Shown piece by piece: positions 17,410 to 28,653 of a stretch of 64,000 nt of DNA. This DNA comes from Bacilli bacterium (GTDB lineage Bacteria; Bacillota_I; Bacilli_A; RF39; UBA660): the NCBI GenBank assembly GCA_028694645.1, contig JAQVKM010000001.1:100119-164118 (forward strand), in the 5' to 3' direction. The notes below the pieces were generated by a model that was given only the letters and a program-made list of their open reading frames with translations, ran no database searches and had not been told where the DNA came from. Each line of letters begins with the position of its first letter. The stretch's first letter is position 1. A program made the position numbers and the translations under genes.

Positions 17410-20400
17410 TGGATGTAAACAATTTTGAAGGCTTAAGAATAGCTATTGCATCTCCTGAAAGAATTAGACAATGGTCTTATGGTGAAGTAAAAAAAGCAGA
17501 AACAATTAACTATCGTACTTTAAAACCTGAAAGAGATGGTTTATTCTGTGAAAAAATATTTGGACCAACTAAAGACTTTGAATGTTCTTGTGGAAAATAT
17601 AAAAGATTAAGATATAAAAATATTGTTTGTGATAGATGTGGAGTAGAAGTAACAAAAGCTAAAGTACGTAGAGAACGTATGGGACACATTGAGTTAGCTA
17701 CTCCTGTATCTCACATCTGGTTTTTTAAAGGAATTCCATCTCGTATGGGTCTTGTTCTAGATATGTCTCCAAGAGACCTAGAAGAAGTTTTATACTTTGT
17801 ATCTTATGTTGTTTTAGATAAAGGAGCAGCTCCTTTAGAAAAGAAACAAATTATAAGTGATAAAGAATATCGTGCTTATTATGAGAAATATGGAAATACT
17901 TTTAAAGTAGGTATGGGTGCTGAAGCTATTAAACAATTATTAACTGAAGTTGATTTAGCTACTGAAGTTGAGACAATAAAAAAAGAAATAGATGAAATAA
18001 AAGATTCTACAAGTCAAAAAAGAGTTCGTTTAATTAAACGTTTAGATGTATTAAATGCATTCTTAGAATCTGGAAATAGACCTGAATGGATGATTATGGA
18101 TGCAATTCCAGTTATTCCTCCAGAACTAAGACCAATGATTCAATTAGATGGTGGTAGATTTGCAACAAGTGATTTAAATGACTTATATAGAAGAGTTATA
18201 AATCGTAATAATCGTTTGAAAAAACTAATGGAATTAGGAGCTCCTAGTATCATTATTCAAAATGAAAAACGTATGTTACAAGAAGCTGTAGATGCATTAT
18301 TTGATAATGGTAGAAGAGGGCGTAATATAACTGGTGCTGGAAATAGACCACTTAAATCTTTATCTAGCATGTTAAAAGGTAAACAAGGACGTTTCCGTCA
18401 AAACTTACTTGGAAAACGTGTTGATTATTCAGGACGTTCAGTTATCGTAGTAGGTCCAAACTTAAAAATGTATGAATGTGGTATTCCAAAAGAAATGGCA
18501 CTTGAATTATTTAAACCACATGTTATCAATGGATTAGTTTCTAAAGATATAGCATCAAATATTAAAGCAGCTAAAAGAATGATTGAAAATCAAGATCCTA
18601 GAGTTTGGGATATTGTTGAAGAAAAAATAAAAGAACATCCAGTTATGTTAAATAGAGCACCAACATTACATAGATTGGGTATTCAAGCATTTGAACCAAA
18701 ATTAATTGATGGTAGAGCAATTAGATTACATCCGCTTGTTTGTGCAGCATTTAATGCCGATTTTGATGGAGATCAAATGGCTGTTCACGTACCAATAAGT
18801 GAAGAAGCTAAAGCTGAAGCTAGAATATTAATGTTAGGAGCTAATAACATTCTAAAACCATCTGATGGAGCACCAATTGTTACTCCAGGACAAGATATGA
18901 TTTTAGGAAATTATTATATAACAATTGAAAAAGCTGGATTACCTGGTGAAGGTAGAGTATTTAAAAATCCTAATGAAGCTTTAATGGCTTATGAAAGAAG
19001 AGAAATTACTTTAAGCACCAGAATAGCTATTCAAGTAAAAGGATTTAAGCATAAATTATTTACTGATGATCAAATGGATAAATATTTAGTTACAACAGTA
19101 GGTAAAATTAAATTCAATGAAATATTCCCAGATACTTTCCAATATATTAATGAAGGAACTAAAGAAAATATTGAAGGAATTACTCCAGGTAAATATTTCC
19201 TTAAAAAAGGTTCAAACATTAAAGAAGAAATTGCTAATATGGAATTAGTCTCACCATTCAATAAAGGAGTATTAACTAAGTTAATTGCTCAAATATATAA
19301 AAGATATCAAACTACTGAAACATCTATAATGCTAGATAAAATGAAAGATTTAGGATTCAAAGAATCAACTTTATCTGGAATTTCAATTGGTATTGGTGAT
19401 ATAGCTTTATCTAAAGATAAAGAACAAATCTTAAGCGAAGCTACTGAAAAAGTAACTCAAGTAAATAAACAATTTAAACGTGGTTTAATTACTGATAAAG
19501 AAAGATATGATAAAGTAGTTGAATCTTGGAATGGTGCTAAAGATAAAATAGCTGATGAATTATCTGCTTATATCAAATCAAATAAAGAAAATCCTATTTC
19601 AATTATGATTTCATCAGGAGCTCGTGGTAACATGAGTAACTACAACCAAATGGCTGGTATGCGTGGACTTATGATGAAACCAACAGGTGAAGCAGTAGAA
19701 ATACCAATTACAACTTCATTTACTGAAGGTGCAAGAGTGTTTGAATTCTTCTTAGCAACGCACGGAACTAGAAAAGGTACTGTTGATACAGCCTTAAAAA
19801 CTGCCGATGCTGGATACTTAACAAGACGTCTTGTTGATGTAGCACAAGATATTATTGTTAGAGAAGATGATTGTGGAACTGATGAGGGTGTAATAGTTGA
19901 AGCATTTGTAAATCCAGATGGAACTATTATAGAAAGTTTAAGAAACCGTATTGTTGGTAGATATACTAACAAAAAAGTTATTAATCCTGAAACAAAAGAA
20001 GTAATAGTTGAAAGAAACACTTATATTACAGAAACACTTGCTGATAAAATAATTGCTTCTGGGGTAACCAAAGTAGCTATTAGAACTGTTCTAACATGTA
20101 AAAATGAACATGGTGTTTGTAGACATTGTTATGGGCGTAATTTAGCAACAGGACAAGTTGTTGAAGTTGGAGAAGCAGTTGGTATTATGGCAGCTCAATC
20201 AATTGGAGAACCAGGTACTCAACTTACAATGCGTACTATCAACTCAGGTGGAGTAGCTGGAGATGATATTACTCAAGGTCTTCCACGTGTTCAAGAATTA
20301 TTTGAAGCTCGTAATCCTAAAGGAAAATCAACAATTTCTGAAATAAATGGTGTGGTAACAAAAATAGAAGAACAAAATGGAAAATTCTTGATATTTGTTA

Positions 20401-21041
20401 AAAATGATATTGAAACAAAAGAACATGTAAGTAATTATGGAGCTAAATTAGCTGTTTCAGTAAATGAAGAAGTTAAAGCAGGACAAAGATTAACTCATGG
20501 AGCAATTAGTCCAAAAGAGTTATTAGTTGTAACAAATCCAATTACTGTTCAACAATATATATTATCAGAAATTCAAAAAGTTTATGGATCACAAGGTGTT
20601 GATATTAATGATAAACACGTTGAAATAATGGCTAAACGTATGATTTCAAAAATCAAAATAATTAACTCTAATGATGCTTATTTCTTACCAGGTACAATGG
20701 TAAATATAAATAACTTTAGAGATGTTAATAAAGAATTAATTCTTCAAGGAAAAACTCCTGCTACAGGACGTCCAGTACTTTTAGGTATAACTAAAGCATC
20801 TTTAGAAACAGACTCATTCTTATCAGCAGCATCTTTCCAAGAAACGACAAGAATCTTAACTGATGCAGCAATTCATGGTAAAGTAGATCATTTAAATGGT
20901 CTTAAAGAAAATGTTATCATTGGTAAATTAATACCAGCTGGTACAGGAGCTAAAAAATACCGTGATGTTAATTATGAATTGGAAAAAGATGAATCAAGAT
21001 TAGAACCTCTTGATGCACTAGAAGAAGAATTAATGGATTAA
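17409..21041 (+). CDS. rpoC: DNA-directed RNA polymerase subunit beta'
   Basis: 1210 residues. The N-terminal zinc site ([20 protein letters not shown]), the catalytic [12 protein letters not shown] with the Mg-binding aspartates, and a second zinc site ([16 protein letters not shown]) are visible. Length and domain order match Firmicutes RpoC without insertions. It is coupled to rpoB by an ATG overlapping the rpoB stop and followed by a strong terminator. Confidence 0.98.
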   Translation: MDVNNFEGLRIAIASPERIRQWSYGEVKKAETINYRTLKPERDGLFCEKIFGPTKDFECSCGKYKRLRYKNIVCDRCGVEVTKAKVRRERMGHIELATPVSHIWFFKGIPSRMGLVLDMSPRDLEEVLYFVSYVVLDKGAAPLEKKQIISDKEYRAYYEKYGNTFKVGMGAEAIKQLLTEVDLATEVETIKKEIDEIKDSTSQKRVRLIKRLDVLNAFLESGNRPEWMIMDAIPVIPPELRPMIQLDGGRFATSDLNDLYRRVINRNNRLKKLMELGAPSIIIQNEKRMLQEAVDALFDNGRRGRNITGAGNRPLKSLSSMLKGKQGRFRQNLLGKRVDYSGRSVIVVGPNLKMYECGIPKEMALELFKPHVINGLVSKDIASNIKAAKRMIENQDPRVWDIVEEKIKEHPVMLNRAPTLHRLGIQAFEPKLIDGRAIRLHPLVCAAFNADFDGDQMAVHVPISEEAKAEARILMLGANNILKPSDGAPIVTPGQDMILGNYYITIEKAGLPGEGRVFKNPNEALMAYERREITLSTRIAIQVKGFKHKLFTDDQMDKYLVTTVGKIKFNEIFPDTFQYINEGTKENIEGITPGKYFLKKGSNIKEEIANMELVSPFNKGVLTKLIAQIYKRYQTTETSIMLDKMKDLGFKESTLSGISIGIGDIALSKDKEQILSEATEKVTQVNKQFKRGLITDKERYDKVVESWNGAKDKIADELSAYIKSNKENPISIMISSGARGNMSNYNQMAGMRGLMMKPTGEAVEIPITTSFTEGARVFEFFLATHGTRKGTVDTALKTADAGYLTRRLVDVAQDIIVREDDCGTDEGVIVEAFVNPDGTIIESLRNRIVGRYTNKKVINPETKEVIVERNTYITETLADKIIASGVTKVAIRTVLTCKNEHGVCRHCYGRNLATGQVVEVGEAVGIMAAQSIGEPGTQLTMRTINSGGVAGDDITQGLPRVQELFEARNPKGKSTISEINGVVTKIEEQNGKFLIFVKNDIETKEHVSNYGAKLAVSVNEEVKAGQRLTHGAISPKELLVVTNPITVQQYILSEIQKVYGSQGVDINDKHVEIMAKRMISKIKIINSNDAYFLPGTMVNINNFRDVNKELILQGKTPATGRPVLLGITKASLETDSFLSAASFQETTRILTDAAIHGKVDHLNGLKENVIIGKLIPAGTGAKKYRDVNYELEKDESRLEPLDALEEELMD

Positions 21042-21045
21042 TATT

Positions 21046-21077
21046 AAATCAAGATGAAAACATCTTGATTTTTTTTT
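21046..21077 (+). terminator. Terminator of the rpoBC operon
   Basis: Perfect 11 bp stem AAATCAAGATG / CATCTTGATTT with an AAAA loop, followed by T6. Confidence 0.92.
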
Positions 21078-21085
21078 GAAATGGT

Positions 21086-21114
21086 TTGTAAAAGTAAAAT
21101 TAATATGATATAAT
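21086..21114 (+). promoter_or_regulatory. Promoter of 6S-like RNA
   Basis: TTGTAA (21086-21091), 17 bp, extended TGA-TATAAT (21109-21114). Transcription would start about 21121, exactly at the first base of the closing stem of the RNA. Confidence 0.75.
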
Positions 21115-21120
21115 TATTTT

Positions 21121-21285
21121 GCTAGAAAGTTTCGTATAAGAAAAACCTACAAGTTAACGATTGGGAATTTAATTCTTAGAATGTGTTGAATACTTAAATT
21201 TATTTAAGAATCCTAATTTCTATGATGTAATACCCACCTGGGAGATCAGGTTTTATCGTTAAAGGAACTTTCTAGCTTTTTTTTT
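21121..21285 (+). ncRNA. ssrS: Structured small RNA, probable 6S RNA
   Basis: A ~160-nt non-coding transcript unit with its own promoter and terminator. The closing stem GCTAGAAAGTT / AACTTTCTAGC (11 bp) is followed by a T9 run. An inner 8 bp helix TTAACGAT / ATCGTTAA, a large central bubble and a small 3' hairpin ACCTG-GGAGAT-CAGGT follow. A rod with one large bubble and a hairpin in its 3' strand is the 6S architecture, which mimics an open promoter and binds sigma-A polymerase. Identity is by structure, not alignment; an unknown regulatory RNA upstream of ftsK is the alternative. Confidence 0.6.
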
Positions 21286-21330
21286 GTCTAAAAATATGTT
21301 ATAATTTTCTTATGATATAGGAGGTTTAAT

Positions 21331-23520
21331 ATGGCTAAAAAGAAAAAAAGAAAAGAAACAAAAAAAGAAAGTTCTGGCTATCAAGTTGAGTTAGTAGGTT
21401 TCTTATTAATTTTAATTGCCATTATTGGATTTTTACCTAATACTGGAATAGTTGGAGATTTTATTAAAAATTTTAGTTTGTTTTTAGTAGGAACATGGTA
21501 TAATTTAGCTTTAGCTGGTGTTATTGTAACTGGAATATTTATGATGATAAAAAGAGAAAAACCAGATTTTTTTACAGCTAAATTAGTAGGTTTATATATA
21601 TTTGTTTTAGGTTTATTAGTTTTTTCACATATAAAATATATAGAAAATACAGAATTAGAAGGATTTAAAATAATAACTGAAACAATAAATAATTTTATGT
21701 CTTCATCTTCTAAATTAAATTTAGGTGGTGGCGTTATAGGAGCTATTTTTTCAAGTTTATTTGTTTATTTATTTTCTGTTAATGGAACTAAAATAGTTGT
21801 TTGGGCTTTAATTATATGTGGACTTGTTATGTTTACTGGAGTATCAATAGTTGATGCAATTAAAGCTATATTAAGTAAAATAAAAGTAAGCAAAACAAAA
21901 GAAAAAAACAAGAAAGTAACAGATTTAATTCAAAAAGCTGAAGAAAAATATGAAAATGACAATAAAGTTGTAATTTCTTCAGTAGATGAATTGATTCATA
22001 GTCATGAAGATATAAAAAATGATAAAGATATAAAAGAAGAGCATAAAGAAAATATATATCAAGACAATAAAGGATATATATATCCTTCTATTAATTTATT
22101 AAATAAAAATAATAAAACAAAAAATGTAGAATCAAAAGAAACAATAAATCATAATGTTGATGTATTACATCAAGTACTAAAAGATTTTGGTATTGAAGGT
22201 AAGGTTGTAGCTATAAACCCGGGACCATCTGTAACACAATATGAAATGGAATTAAAAGCAGGAACAAGACTTAGTAGAGTATCAAGTATTCATAGTGAAA
22301 TTGCCTTAGCACTAGCTGCTAAAGATGTTCGTATACAAGCTCCAATACCTGGTAAATCAACAATTGGAATAGAAATTCCAAATAAAATTACATCAATGGT
22401 AACTGTTAGAGAAATATTGGAATTAATACCTAAAAATATGCATGAAAGTAAACTTTTAGTGGCACTTGGTAGGGATATAATGGGAAGACCACAATATTGT
22501 GAAATTAATAAAACCCCACATTTATTAGTAGCAGGTTCTACTGGAAGTGGTAAATCAGTTTGTATTAACAGTATGATTATATCTTTATTAATGCGAGCTA
22601 AACCAGATGAAGTTAAATTAGTTTTGGTAGACCCAAAAAAAGTTGAATTATCTATGTATAATGGAGTACCACATTTATTAACTCCTGTTGTAACTGATCC
22701 TAAAAAAGCTAATATAGCTTTAAAAAAGATAGTTGTTGAAATGGAAAACAGATATGAAATGTTTAGTAATAGTGGAACTAAAAATATAGCTGGATATAAC
22801 ACTTATATTGAAAATAAAAATAAGAATTTACCAGATAATGAAAAAATTAAGAAATTACCTTATATAGTTGTTATTATAGATGAGTTAGCTGATTTAATGT
22901 TAGTTGCAGCTAAAGAAGTAGAAGATTCAATTATGAGAATTACTCAAATGGCAAGAGCTGCTGGAATTCATTTAATTGTAGCAACACAAAGACCATCAAC
23001 TGATGTTATTACAGGAGTAGTTAAAGCTAATATTCCATCTCGTATTTCATTTGCTGTATCTAGTAGTATTGATTCTAGAACAATATTAGACATGATGGGA
23101 GCAGAAAAATTATTAGGTAAAGGAGATATGTTATTTTTACCTCAAGGAGAAAATACTCCAGTAAGAATTCAAGGAAACTTTATTGATGATGAAGAAATTA
23201 AAAATGTTGTTGATTATACAATTAAGCAACAAATAGCAAGATATGATGAAACATTTTTAATGGATGAAGAAGAAATGCATGCAACAACTATGGTTGGTGA
23301 TGAGAAAGATGCCACCGAAGAACCTTTATATAATGAAATAGTTGAATTTGTTGTAACAAGTGGTAAAGCAAGCGCATCTTTATTACAAAGAAGATTCAGA
23401 TTAGGTTATAATAGAGCAGCTAGAGTAATTGATTTATTAGAAGAAAGAGGAATAATAGGTCCTCCAAATGGATCAAAACCTAGAGAAGTTTTAGTGCAAT
23501 TAGAACATAAAGATAATTAA
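21331..23520 (+). CDS. ftsK: DNA translocase FtsK/SpoIIIE
   Basis: 729 residues. Four membrane segments in residues 20-180, a charged linker to ~270, then the motor: Walker A GSTGSGKSVCINSM, Walker B IVVIIDELADLM, and QMARAAGIHLIVATQRPSTDV. The C-terminal winged-helix gamma domain (ASASLLQRRFRLGYNRAARVID) recognises orienting DNA sequences. It pumps chromosomal DNA across the division or sporulation septum. Length is typical of Firmicutes SpoIIIE-type proteins. Confidence 0.96.
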   Translation: MAKKKKRKETKKESSGYQVELVGFLLILIAIIGFLPNTGIVGDFIKNFSLFLVGTWYNLALAGVIVTGIFMMIKREKPDFFTAKLVGLYIFVLGLLVFSHIKYIENTELEGFKIITETINNFMSSSSKLNLGGGVIGAIFSSLFVYLFSVNGTKIVVWALIICGLVMFTGVSIVDAIKAILSKIKVSKTKEKNKKVTDLIQKAEEKYENDNKVVISSVDELIHSHEDIKNDKDIKEEHKENIYQDNKGYIYPSINLLNKNNKTKNVESKETINHNVDVLHQVLKDFGIEGKVVAINPGPSVTQYEMELKAGTRLSRVSSIHSEIALALAAKDVRIQAPIPGKSTIGIEIPNKITSMVTVREILELIPKNMHESKLLVALGRDIMGRPQYCEINKTPHLLVAGSTGSGKSVCINSMIISLLMRAKPDEVKLVLVDPKKVELSMYNGVPHLLTPVVTDPKKANIALKKIVVEMENRYEMFSNSGTKNIAGYNTYIENKNKNLPDNEKIKKLPYIVVIIDELADLMLVAAKEVEDSIMRITQMARAAGIHLIVATQRPSTDVITGVVKANIPSRISFAVSSSIDSRTILDMMGAEKLLGKGDMLFLPQGENTPVRIQGNFIDDEEIKNVVDYTIKQQIARYDETFLMDEEEMHATTMVGDEKDATEEPLYNEIVEFVVTSGKASASLLQRRFRLGYNRAARVIDLLEERGIIGPPNGSKPREVLVQLEHKDN

Positions 23521-23602
23521 CCAAATGTAAATAATAATGTAAACCTTATTGAAAAGAAAATTATTTTATTGTAATTTATGATATAATTAATCTATAAGTG
23601 AA

Positions 23603-23638
23603 AAAATACAAAAAAAATTAAAATTTGTATTTTTTTTT
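23603..23638 (+). terminator. Terminator downstream of ftsK
   Basis: AAAATACAAA / TTTGTATTTT stem with a T9 run. Confidence 0.8.
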
Positions 23639-23720
23639 TAATTTTTGTGATATACTATTAGTATATTATGGTAGATAACCATAAGCTTGGGGTAAAAGAA
23701 TAAAAAGAGGAGTGTTTAAT

Positions 23721-24605
23721 ATGGAAGAAAAAACAATAATAAATGAAGGAAATATATTTTCAGAAGTAAATAATGATTTACCTGTTTTAGCTGAAAGTAA
23801 ATTAGATCAAGAACATATAGAAAAAGTTCAATCAGATTTAAATCCTGGAGCTATATTATCTAAAGAAGAAAAAAAAGAAACAACTGGAACAGTTGGTTTT
23901 GATAATTTGTTCAATAATTTATATAATGATGTTGCAGGAGCTAATGACTTTATTTCAAATTTAATTGAGCAAAGAAAAACAATTAGTGTTAGTGAAGCTA
24001 ATTTAAATGAACAAAGAGCTAAATTAGAAAAAGAAAAAGAAGAATTTGAAAAATATTGTGATGTTCAAAAAGATAATTTTAAACAAGAAAAACAAAGACT
24101 AGATGAATATGAAAAAACACAAAAAATAAGATTACAAAATGAAGAATCTAGTTTTGCAGCTGAAGTAGAAGCAACTAAAAATGAAATTTCTTTAGCTCAA
24201 AAAGGACTTAAAATTTCTGAAGAGACATTAAATGAAGAAAAAAGACAATTTGAAAAATATAAAGAAACAGAAGAAGAAAGAATTTTATTAGCTAAAGCAC
24301 AATTTGAAGAAGAAAAAGTACAATATAATAAAGAAAGAAATGCTGAGATTGAACAAATTAGATTAGCTAAAGAAAATCTTGAAGTTGAAAAAGCCTCTTT
24401 CTCTAAAGAAAAAGAAAATGCTTTAAAACTAATCAAAGAAGGTCAAGAAGGATTAGAATCATTAAAACAACAATTTGAAAAATATAAAGAAAATGAAGAG
24501 AAAAAATTAGAATTAGAAAGCAAAAATTTATCACAAAGTTGTGCTAGATTCAAAGAACTTGTTTCACAATTTAATTCAGGTTTTGAATTAATATCAGATA
24601 AGTAG
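23721..24605 (+). CDS. Coiled-coil protein A (paralogue of next gene)
   Basis: 294 residues. After a ~95-residue acidic N-terminal region, the rest is continuous coiled coil rich in Glu, Lys and Gln, with repeating units such as FEKYKE and LEKEKEEFEKY, ending SRFK-like ...RFKELVSQFNSGFELI. The ORF track starts at GTG 23712; GAGGAG at 23707-23712 supports ATG 23721. There is no signal or membrane segment. The C-terminus resembles that of the following protein, suggesting duplication. The family is not recognised; a structural, filament-like or surface-bound role is possible. Confidence 0.75.
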   Translation: MEEKTIINEGNIFSEVNNDLPVLAESKLDQEHIEKVQSDLNPGAILSKEEKKETTGTVGFDNLFNNLYNDVAGANDFISNLIEQRKTISVSEANLNEQRAKLEKEKEEFEKYCDVQKDNFKQEKQRLDEYEKTQKIRLQNEESSFAAEVEATKNEISLAQKGLKISEETLNEEKRQFEKYKETEEERILLAKAQFEEEKVQYNKERNAEIEQIRLAKENLEVEKASFSKEKENALKLIKEGQEGLESLKQQFEKYKENEEKKLELESKNLSQSCARFKELVSQFNSGFELISDK

Positions 24606-24612
24606 GATTAAA

Positions 24613-25275
24613 TTGAAAAAAACAGAAACAAGCGAAATAAATTTAGAATTAGAAGAAAATTCTATTTCTAAAAATATTGAAGTTGATCAAGCATTTAATG
24701 AATTGTTAGAAGAGTCTGAATTAAATTTAAATAAAAAAAGTGATAATATAAAAAACTTTTTTGAAATAGCTAATGAAAATGTTAAGGCTGCTACAGAAAT
24801 TTTTAATAAAAGTGTAGAAATGAAAAAGAAATTAATTGAACAGTCAAAACAAATAGAAAAAGCTAGAGCAAATCATGAAGAAAAAACACAACAAGAAATA
24901 GATAGAATTACTAAATATCGTGAAGAATTAAAAGAAAAATTTGGGGCAAAAAAAGCAATTCTTGAAAATAAAGAAAAAGAATTAAATGAGCTAAAAAATA
25001 AATTTGCTGATGAACAAAAAGAATTTGAAAATTTTAAAAATAATGAAACAGAAAGATTAAAAGAAAAAGAAAGACAAATAGAAGAATTTATCTTTAAAAA
25101 AGAAGAAAAAATTAAAATAGAAAAACAAGAAATAGAAACATTAAAAAAACAATTAGATGTTGATATTGAAAAAAATAAAAAAGAAAAAGAAGAATTAGAA
25201 GAAAATTTAAGAAAATTCAATATGTTAGTAAACGAATTTAGTAATGGAATGGATAAATTTAATATAAATGAATAA
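24613..25275 (+). CDS. Coiled-coil protein B (paralogue of preceding gene)
   Basis: 220 residues, TTG start behind AGGA, 7 bp after its neighbour. Residues ~60-205 are coiled coil; the C-terminus ...NMLVNEFSNGMDKF mirrors ...ELVSQFNSGFELI of protein A, so both probably share an end-binding motif. It is co-transcribed with protein A and followed by a terminator. Unknown function; the pair may form a hetero-oligomer (inference). Confidence 0.72.
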   Translation: MKKTETSEINLELEENSISKNIEVDQAFNELLEESELNLNKKSDNIKNFFEIANENVKAATEIFNKSVEMKKKLIEQSKQIEKARANHEEKTQQEIDRITKYREELKEKFGAKKAILENKEKELNELKNKFADEQKEFENFKNNETERLKEKERQIEEFIFKKEEKIKIEKQEIETLKKQLDVDIEKNKKEKEELEENLRKFNMLVNEFSNGMDKFNINE

Positions 25276-25297
25276 TCAATTAATTTGATTATTTTTT
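25271..25297 (+). terminator. Terminator after coiled-coil gene pair
   Basis: AATAATCAA / TTGATTATT stem followed by Ts. Confidence 0.75.
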
Positions 25298-25344
25298 AAT
25301 TGTTTAAAATAAATATAATTGATATAATTAATTAGGTGATTAAA

Positions 25345-26193
25345 ATGATTAAAAATACATTTTATAAAATGAATAATAATAATAATAAAAGAATAGCATT
25401 GTTATCAGATATACATTATAGTAGAAAATATAATAATGAATTATTATTGCAAATATTTAATAATTTGAAAAAAAACAAACCAGATTTTATTTGTATAGCT
25501 GGAGATATTATAGATGATGCAAAAACCTTGGATAATGAAACAATTAAAAATAGATTGTATAAATTCATAAAACATTTAAGTACAATATGTGATGTTATAA
25601 TTATACCTGGAAATCATGATCTAATAGAAATAAATAAAAATAAAATTGTTAATAGATATCATGAAGAGTTTTTTATTAAATTAAATAGTATTAAAAATGT
25701 TCATTATTTAGACAATCAAAATATTATATTTAATAATATCAATTTTATAGGTTTTAATCCTGGTATTAATTATTATGGAGAAAAAGATGAAAATAAAGAA
25801 TTTTTGTTAAAAGAATTAAGACAAAAAGAAAATTTATTTGTTGATAATAAATATAATATTTTATTGTTTCATTCTCCTATTTATATAATGAATGAATTAT
25901 TAATAAATGAATTTAATAGTTATGAAAAAATAGATATTATATTATCAGGACATATGCACAATGGATTAGTATTTGGAATATTTGATAAAATTAATACAAC
26001 ATTAGGATTTATTAGTCCATATATGAAATTATTTCCAAGAGTATCTAGAAGAAAAAAAGAGATAATTAAAAATAATAAAATGATAAGCCTAATAATATCA
26101 GGAGGAATAATTAAATTATCAGAAACAACACCAAATAATTTAAATAAATTTAATAAGTTTTTTTCTTCACATATAGAATATATTGATATTTAA
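25345..26193 (+). CDS. Calcineurin-like metallophosphoesterase
   Basis: 282 residues with the complete motif set: LLSDIHYS (D-x-H), IAGDIIDD (GD), IPGNHDLI (GNHD), LFHSPIY and LSGHMHNG (GHxH), which bind two metal ions. The N-terminus has no clear membrane anchor, unlike YkuE-type lipid phosphoesterases. AGGTGAT precedes ATG 25345, nine bases after the ORF track start. Substrate unknown; phospholipid or nucleotide phosphoesters are typical for the family. Confidence 0.87.
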   Translation: MIKNTFYKMNNNNNKRIALLSDIHYSRKYNNELLLQIFNNLKKNKPDFICIAGDIIDDAKTLDNETIKNRLYKFIKHLSTICDVIIIPGNHDLIEINKNKIVNRYHEEFFIKLNSIKNVHYLDNQNIIFNNINFIGFNPGINYYGEKDENKEFLLKELRQKENLFVDNKYNILLFHSPIYIMNELLINEFNSYEKIDIILSGHMHNGLVFGIFDKINTTLGFISPYMKLFPRVSRRKKEIIKNNKMISLIISGGIIKLSETTPNNLNKFNKFFSSHIEYIDI

Positions 26194-26220
26194 AACGACA
26201 TAATAATTTATGTTGTTTTT
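26192..26220 (+). terminator. Terminator after phosphoesterase gene
   Basis: AAAACGACATAA / TTATGTTGTTTT stem with T run. Confidence 0.82.
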
Positions 26221-26308
26221 TTGACATTTAATAAATTTCTTTTATGTTATATTAAAGATGATTAAAAAATATATATAATTACATTATATATAAAGAAAGG
26301 ATGATATC

Positions 26309-28615
26309 ATGTTTAGTAATTTTAATGAAGAAACAAGAAAAATATTAGTCAATGCTAAAATAGAAATGAAAAAATTAAAACATCCATATGTTGGAAGTGA
26401 ACATCTTTTATTAGCTATCCTAAAAGAAAATAATAATATAAGTAAAAGATTAAATCAGTTTAATTTAAATTATAATAAATTAAGACAAGAAATAATTAAT
26501 ATTATTGGAATAGGTAGTGAAGAAAGTAATTGGACATTATATACACCTGTTTTAAAAAGAATAATAGAAAATGCTATTTTAGAATCAAAAGAAAATAATA
26601 ATAATGTTACAACAGAACATTTATTTGCTGGGATGTTAGAAGAAGGTGAAGGTGTAGCTATAAGAATAATGATAGGGTTAAATATTGATTTAGATTTATT
26701 ATACAATGAATTTGTGTGTAAAATAGTAAATAAGAAAAATAAGAAAAATAAAAAACTAGTATTAGAAGAATTAGGTATTGATTTAACAGAACAAGCTTTA
26801 GAAAATAGACTAGATCCTGTTATAGGAAGAAATAATGAAGTGAAAAGAGTTTTAGAAATATTAGCACGTAGAAATAAAAATAATCCACTATTAATAGGAG
26901 ATGCAGGAGTAGGTAAAACGGCTATTGTAGAAGAATTAAGTAGATTGATATCATTAAAACAAGTACCTTTATTATTGCAAAATAAAAGAATAATAAGTTT
27001 GGATATGGCATCATCTGTTGCAGGAACAAAATATCGTGGAGAATTTGAAGAAAGAATTAAAAAAATATTAAAAGAAGTAGAAGAAAATGATGACATTATT
27101 TTATTTATTGATGAAATTCACACATTAGTAGGAGCAGGTGGAGCAGAAGGTGCTATTGATGCTTCAAATATATTTAAACCCGCATTAGCTAGAGGAAAAC
27201 TAAGATGTATAGGAGCTACAACAACATTAGAATATAAAAAATATATAGAAAAAGATTCAGCATTAGAAAGAAGATTTCAGTGTATTATGATTGAAGAACC
27301 TGATTTTGATACAGTTAAAGATATCCTTAATAAATTAAAACCTATATATGAAAAGTATCATTTTGTTAAAATATCAGATGAAATATTAAATACAATTGTG
27401 GAATTATCAAATAAATATATTTATAATCGTCATGAACCGGATAAGTCAATAGATATACTAGATGAAGTTTGTGCTAGTGTATCTTTAAAAGAAAATAAAA
27501 ATTTAAAAAAATATAATGATTTACAAAAAGAATTAGATATAATAATAAAAAATAAAAATGAATATTTATTAAAAAATAAATTTGATAAAGCATTAATATA
27601 TAAAGAAGAAGAAAATAAAATATTAAATAAAATAAATAATTTAGAAAACATTTTAAATAAAAAAATAACAAAAAATGTTACTAAAAAAGATGTAGCTAAT
27701 ATTATAAGTAATAAAAGTAAAATACCTCTTTATGAAATTCTAAATGACAATAAAAAAATGATTAAAAAAATTGAAAATGATATTAAAAATAAAATATTAG
27801 GACAAGAAAATGCAGTAAATGAAACTTTAAAATTAATAAAAAAAATAAAACTAGGATATAAAGATAATAAGTGTTATTCGTTATTATTTGTTGGACCTTC
27901 TGGAGTAGGTAAAACTGCTTTAGCTAAAATAATCGGGGATAATTTAGTAAGTAAAAATAATGTTATAAAATTAGACATGAGTGAATATGCTATGGATAAC
28001 TCTGTCAATAAAATAATTGGAGCTCCTCCAGGATATGTTGGCTACGATGATTTTAAAAATATATTACAGGAAATAAAAAATAAACCATATTCTGTTTTAA
28101 TATTAGATGAAATAGAAAAAGCTCATAGTAATGTAATCAATTTATTTTTTCAAATAATGGAAGATAATCAAATAAAAGATAATAATTCCAATATTATAAG
28201 ATTTGATAATGTAATAATAATAATGACATCAAATGTTGGCTATGATGAAATTAATTTGGGATTTTGTAAAGATGAAAATACTAAATTGATTTCTAAATTG
28301 AAAAATCATTTTAGTATTCCGTTTATTAATAGAATAGATAACATAGTTAATTTTAATTTATTAAAAGAACATGATATATTAAATTTAATAAATATTAAAA
28401 TTGATAATATAACTAAAAAATATAAAGATATTAAAATAACTATATCTGATAATGTAAAAAAAGAAATCTTAAAAAAATCTAATTATGAACAATTTGGTGC
28501 ACGTAAACTAGATAAAATAATTAAAAATGAAATTGAAAATATTATAATTGATAATTTGATAGAAAATAAAACAGAAATCAAAATTGATGATATAAAACAA
28601 CATACTTTGACATAA
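26309..28615 (+). CDS. clpC: ClpC-type AAA+ unfoldase
   Basis: 768 residues, the ATPase of a ClpCP protease. The N-terminal double Clp repeat (HPYVGSEHLLLAIL, TTEHLFAGML) is followed by AAA-1 (GDAGVGKTA, FIDEIHTLVGAG), a short middle region resembling the ClpC UVR-type helix (~residues 415-455), and AAA-2 (GPSGVGKTALAK, LDEIEKAH). NLGF in AAA-2 matches the ClpP-docking loop, which favours ClpC over ClpB. TTGACA at 26221 is a likely -35. It is somewhat shorter than B. subtilis ClpC (810 aa) because the linkers are short. No ctsR or mcsAB genes are adjacent. Confidence 0.9.
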   Translation: MFSNFNEETRKILVNAKIEMKKLKHPYVGSEHLLLAILKENNNISKRLNQFNLNYNKLRQEIINIIGIGSEESNWTLYTPVLKRIIENAILESKENNNNVTTEHLFAGMLEEGEGVAIRIMIGLNIDLDLLYNEFVCKIVNKKNKKNKKLVLEELGIDLTEQALENRLDPVIGRNNEVKRVLEILARRNKNNPLLIGDAGVGKTAIVEELSRLISLKQVPLLLQNKRIISLDMASSVAGTKYRGEFEERIKKILKEVEENDDIILFIDEIHTLVGAGGAEGAIDASNIFKPALARGKLRCIGATTTLEYKKYIEKDSALERRFQCIMIEEPDFDTVKDILNKLKPIYEKYHFVKISDEILNTIVELSNKYIYNRHEPDKSIDILDEVCASVSLKENKNLKKYNDLQKELDIIIKNKNEYLLKNKFDKALIYKEEENKILNKINNLENILNKKITKNVTKKDVANIISNKSKIPLYEILNDNKKMIKKIENDIKNKILGQENAVNETLKLIKKIKLGYKDNKCYSLLFVGPSGVGKTALAKIIGDNLVSKNNVIKLDMSEYAMDNSVNKIIGAPPGYVGYDDFKNILQEIKNKPYSVLILDEIEKAHSNVINLFFQIMEDNQIKDNNSNIIRFDNVIIIMTSNVGYDEINLGFCKDENTKLISKLKNHFSIPFINRIDNIVNFNLLKEHDILNLINIKIDNITKKYKDIKITISDNVKKEILKKSNYEQFGARKLDKIIKNEIENIIIDNLIENKTEIKIDDIKQHTLT

Positions 28616-28653
28616 TCAAAAAAATCTAATATAATTATATTAGTGGTGATAAC

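Noticed and set aside
26309-28615. ClpB disaggregase
   Set aside because: The middle region is too short for the ClpB propeller and an LGF-type ClpP loop is present.
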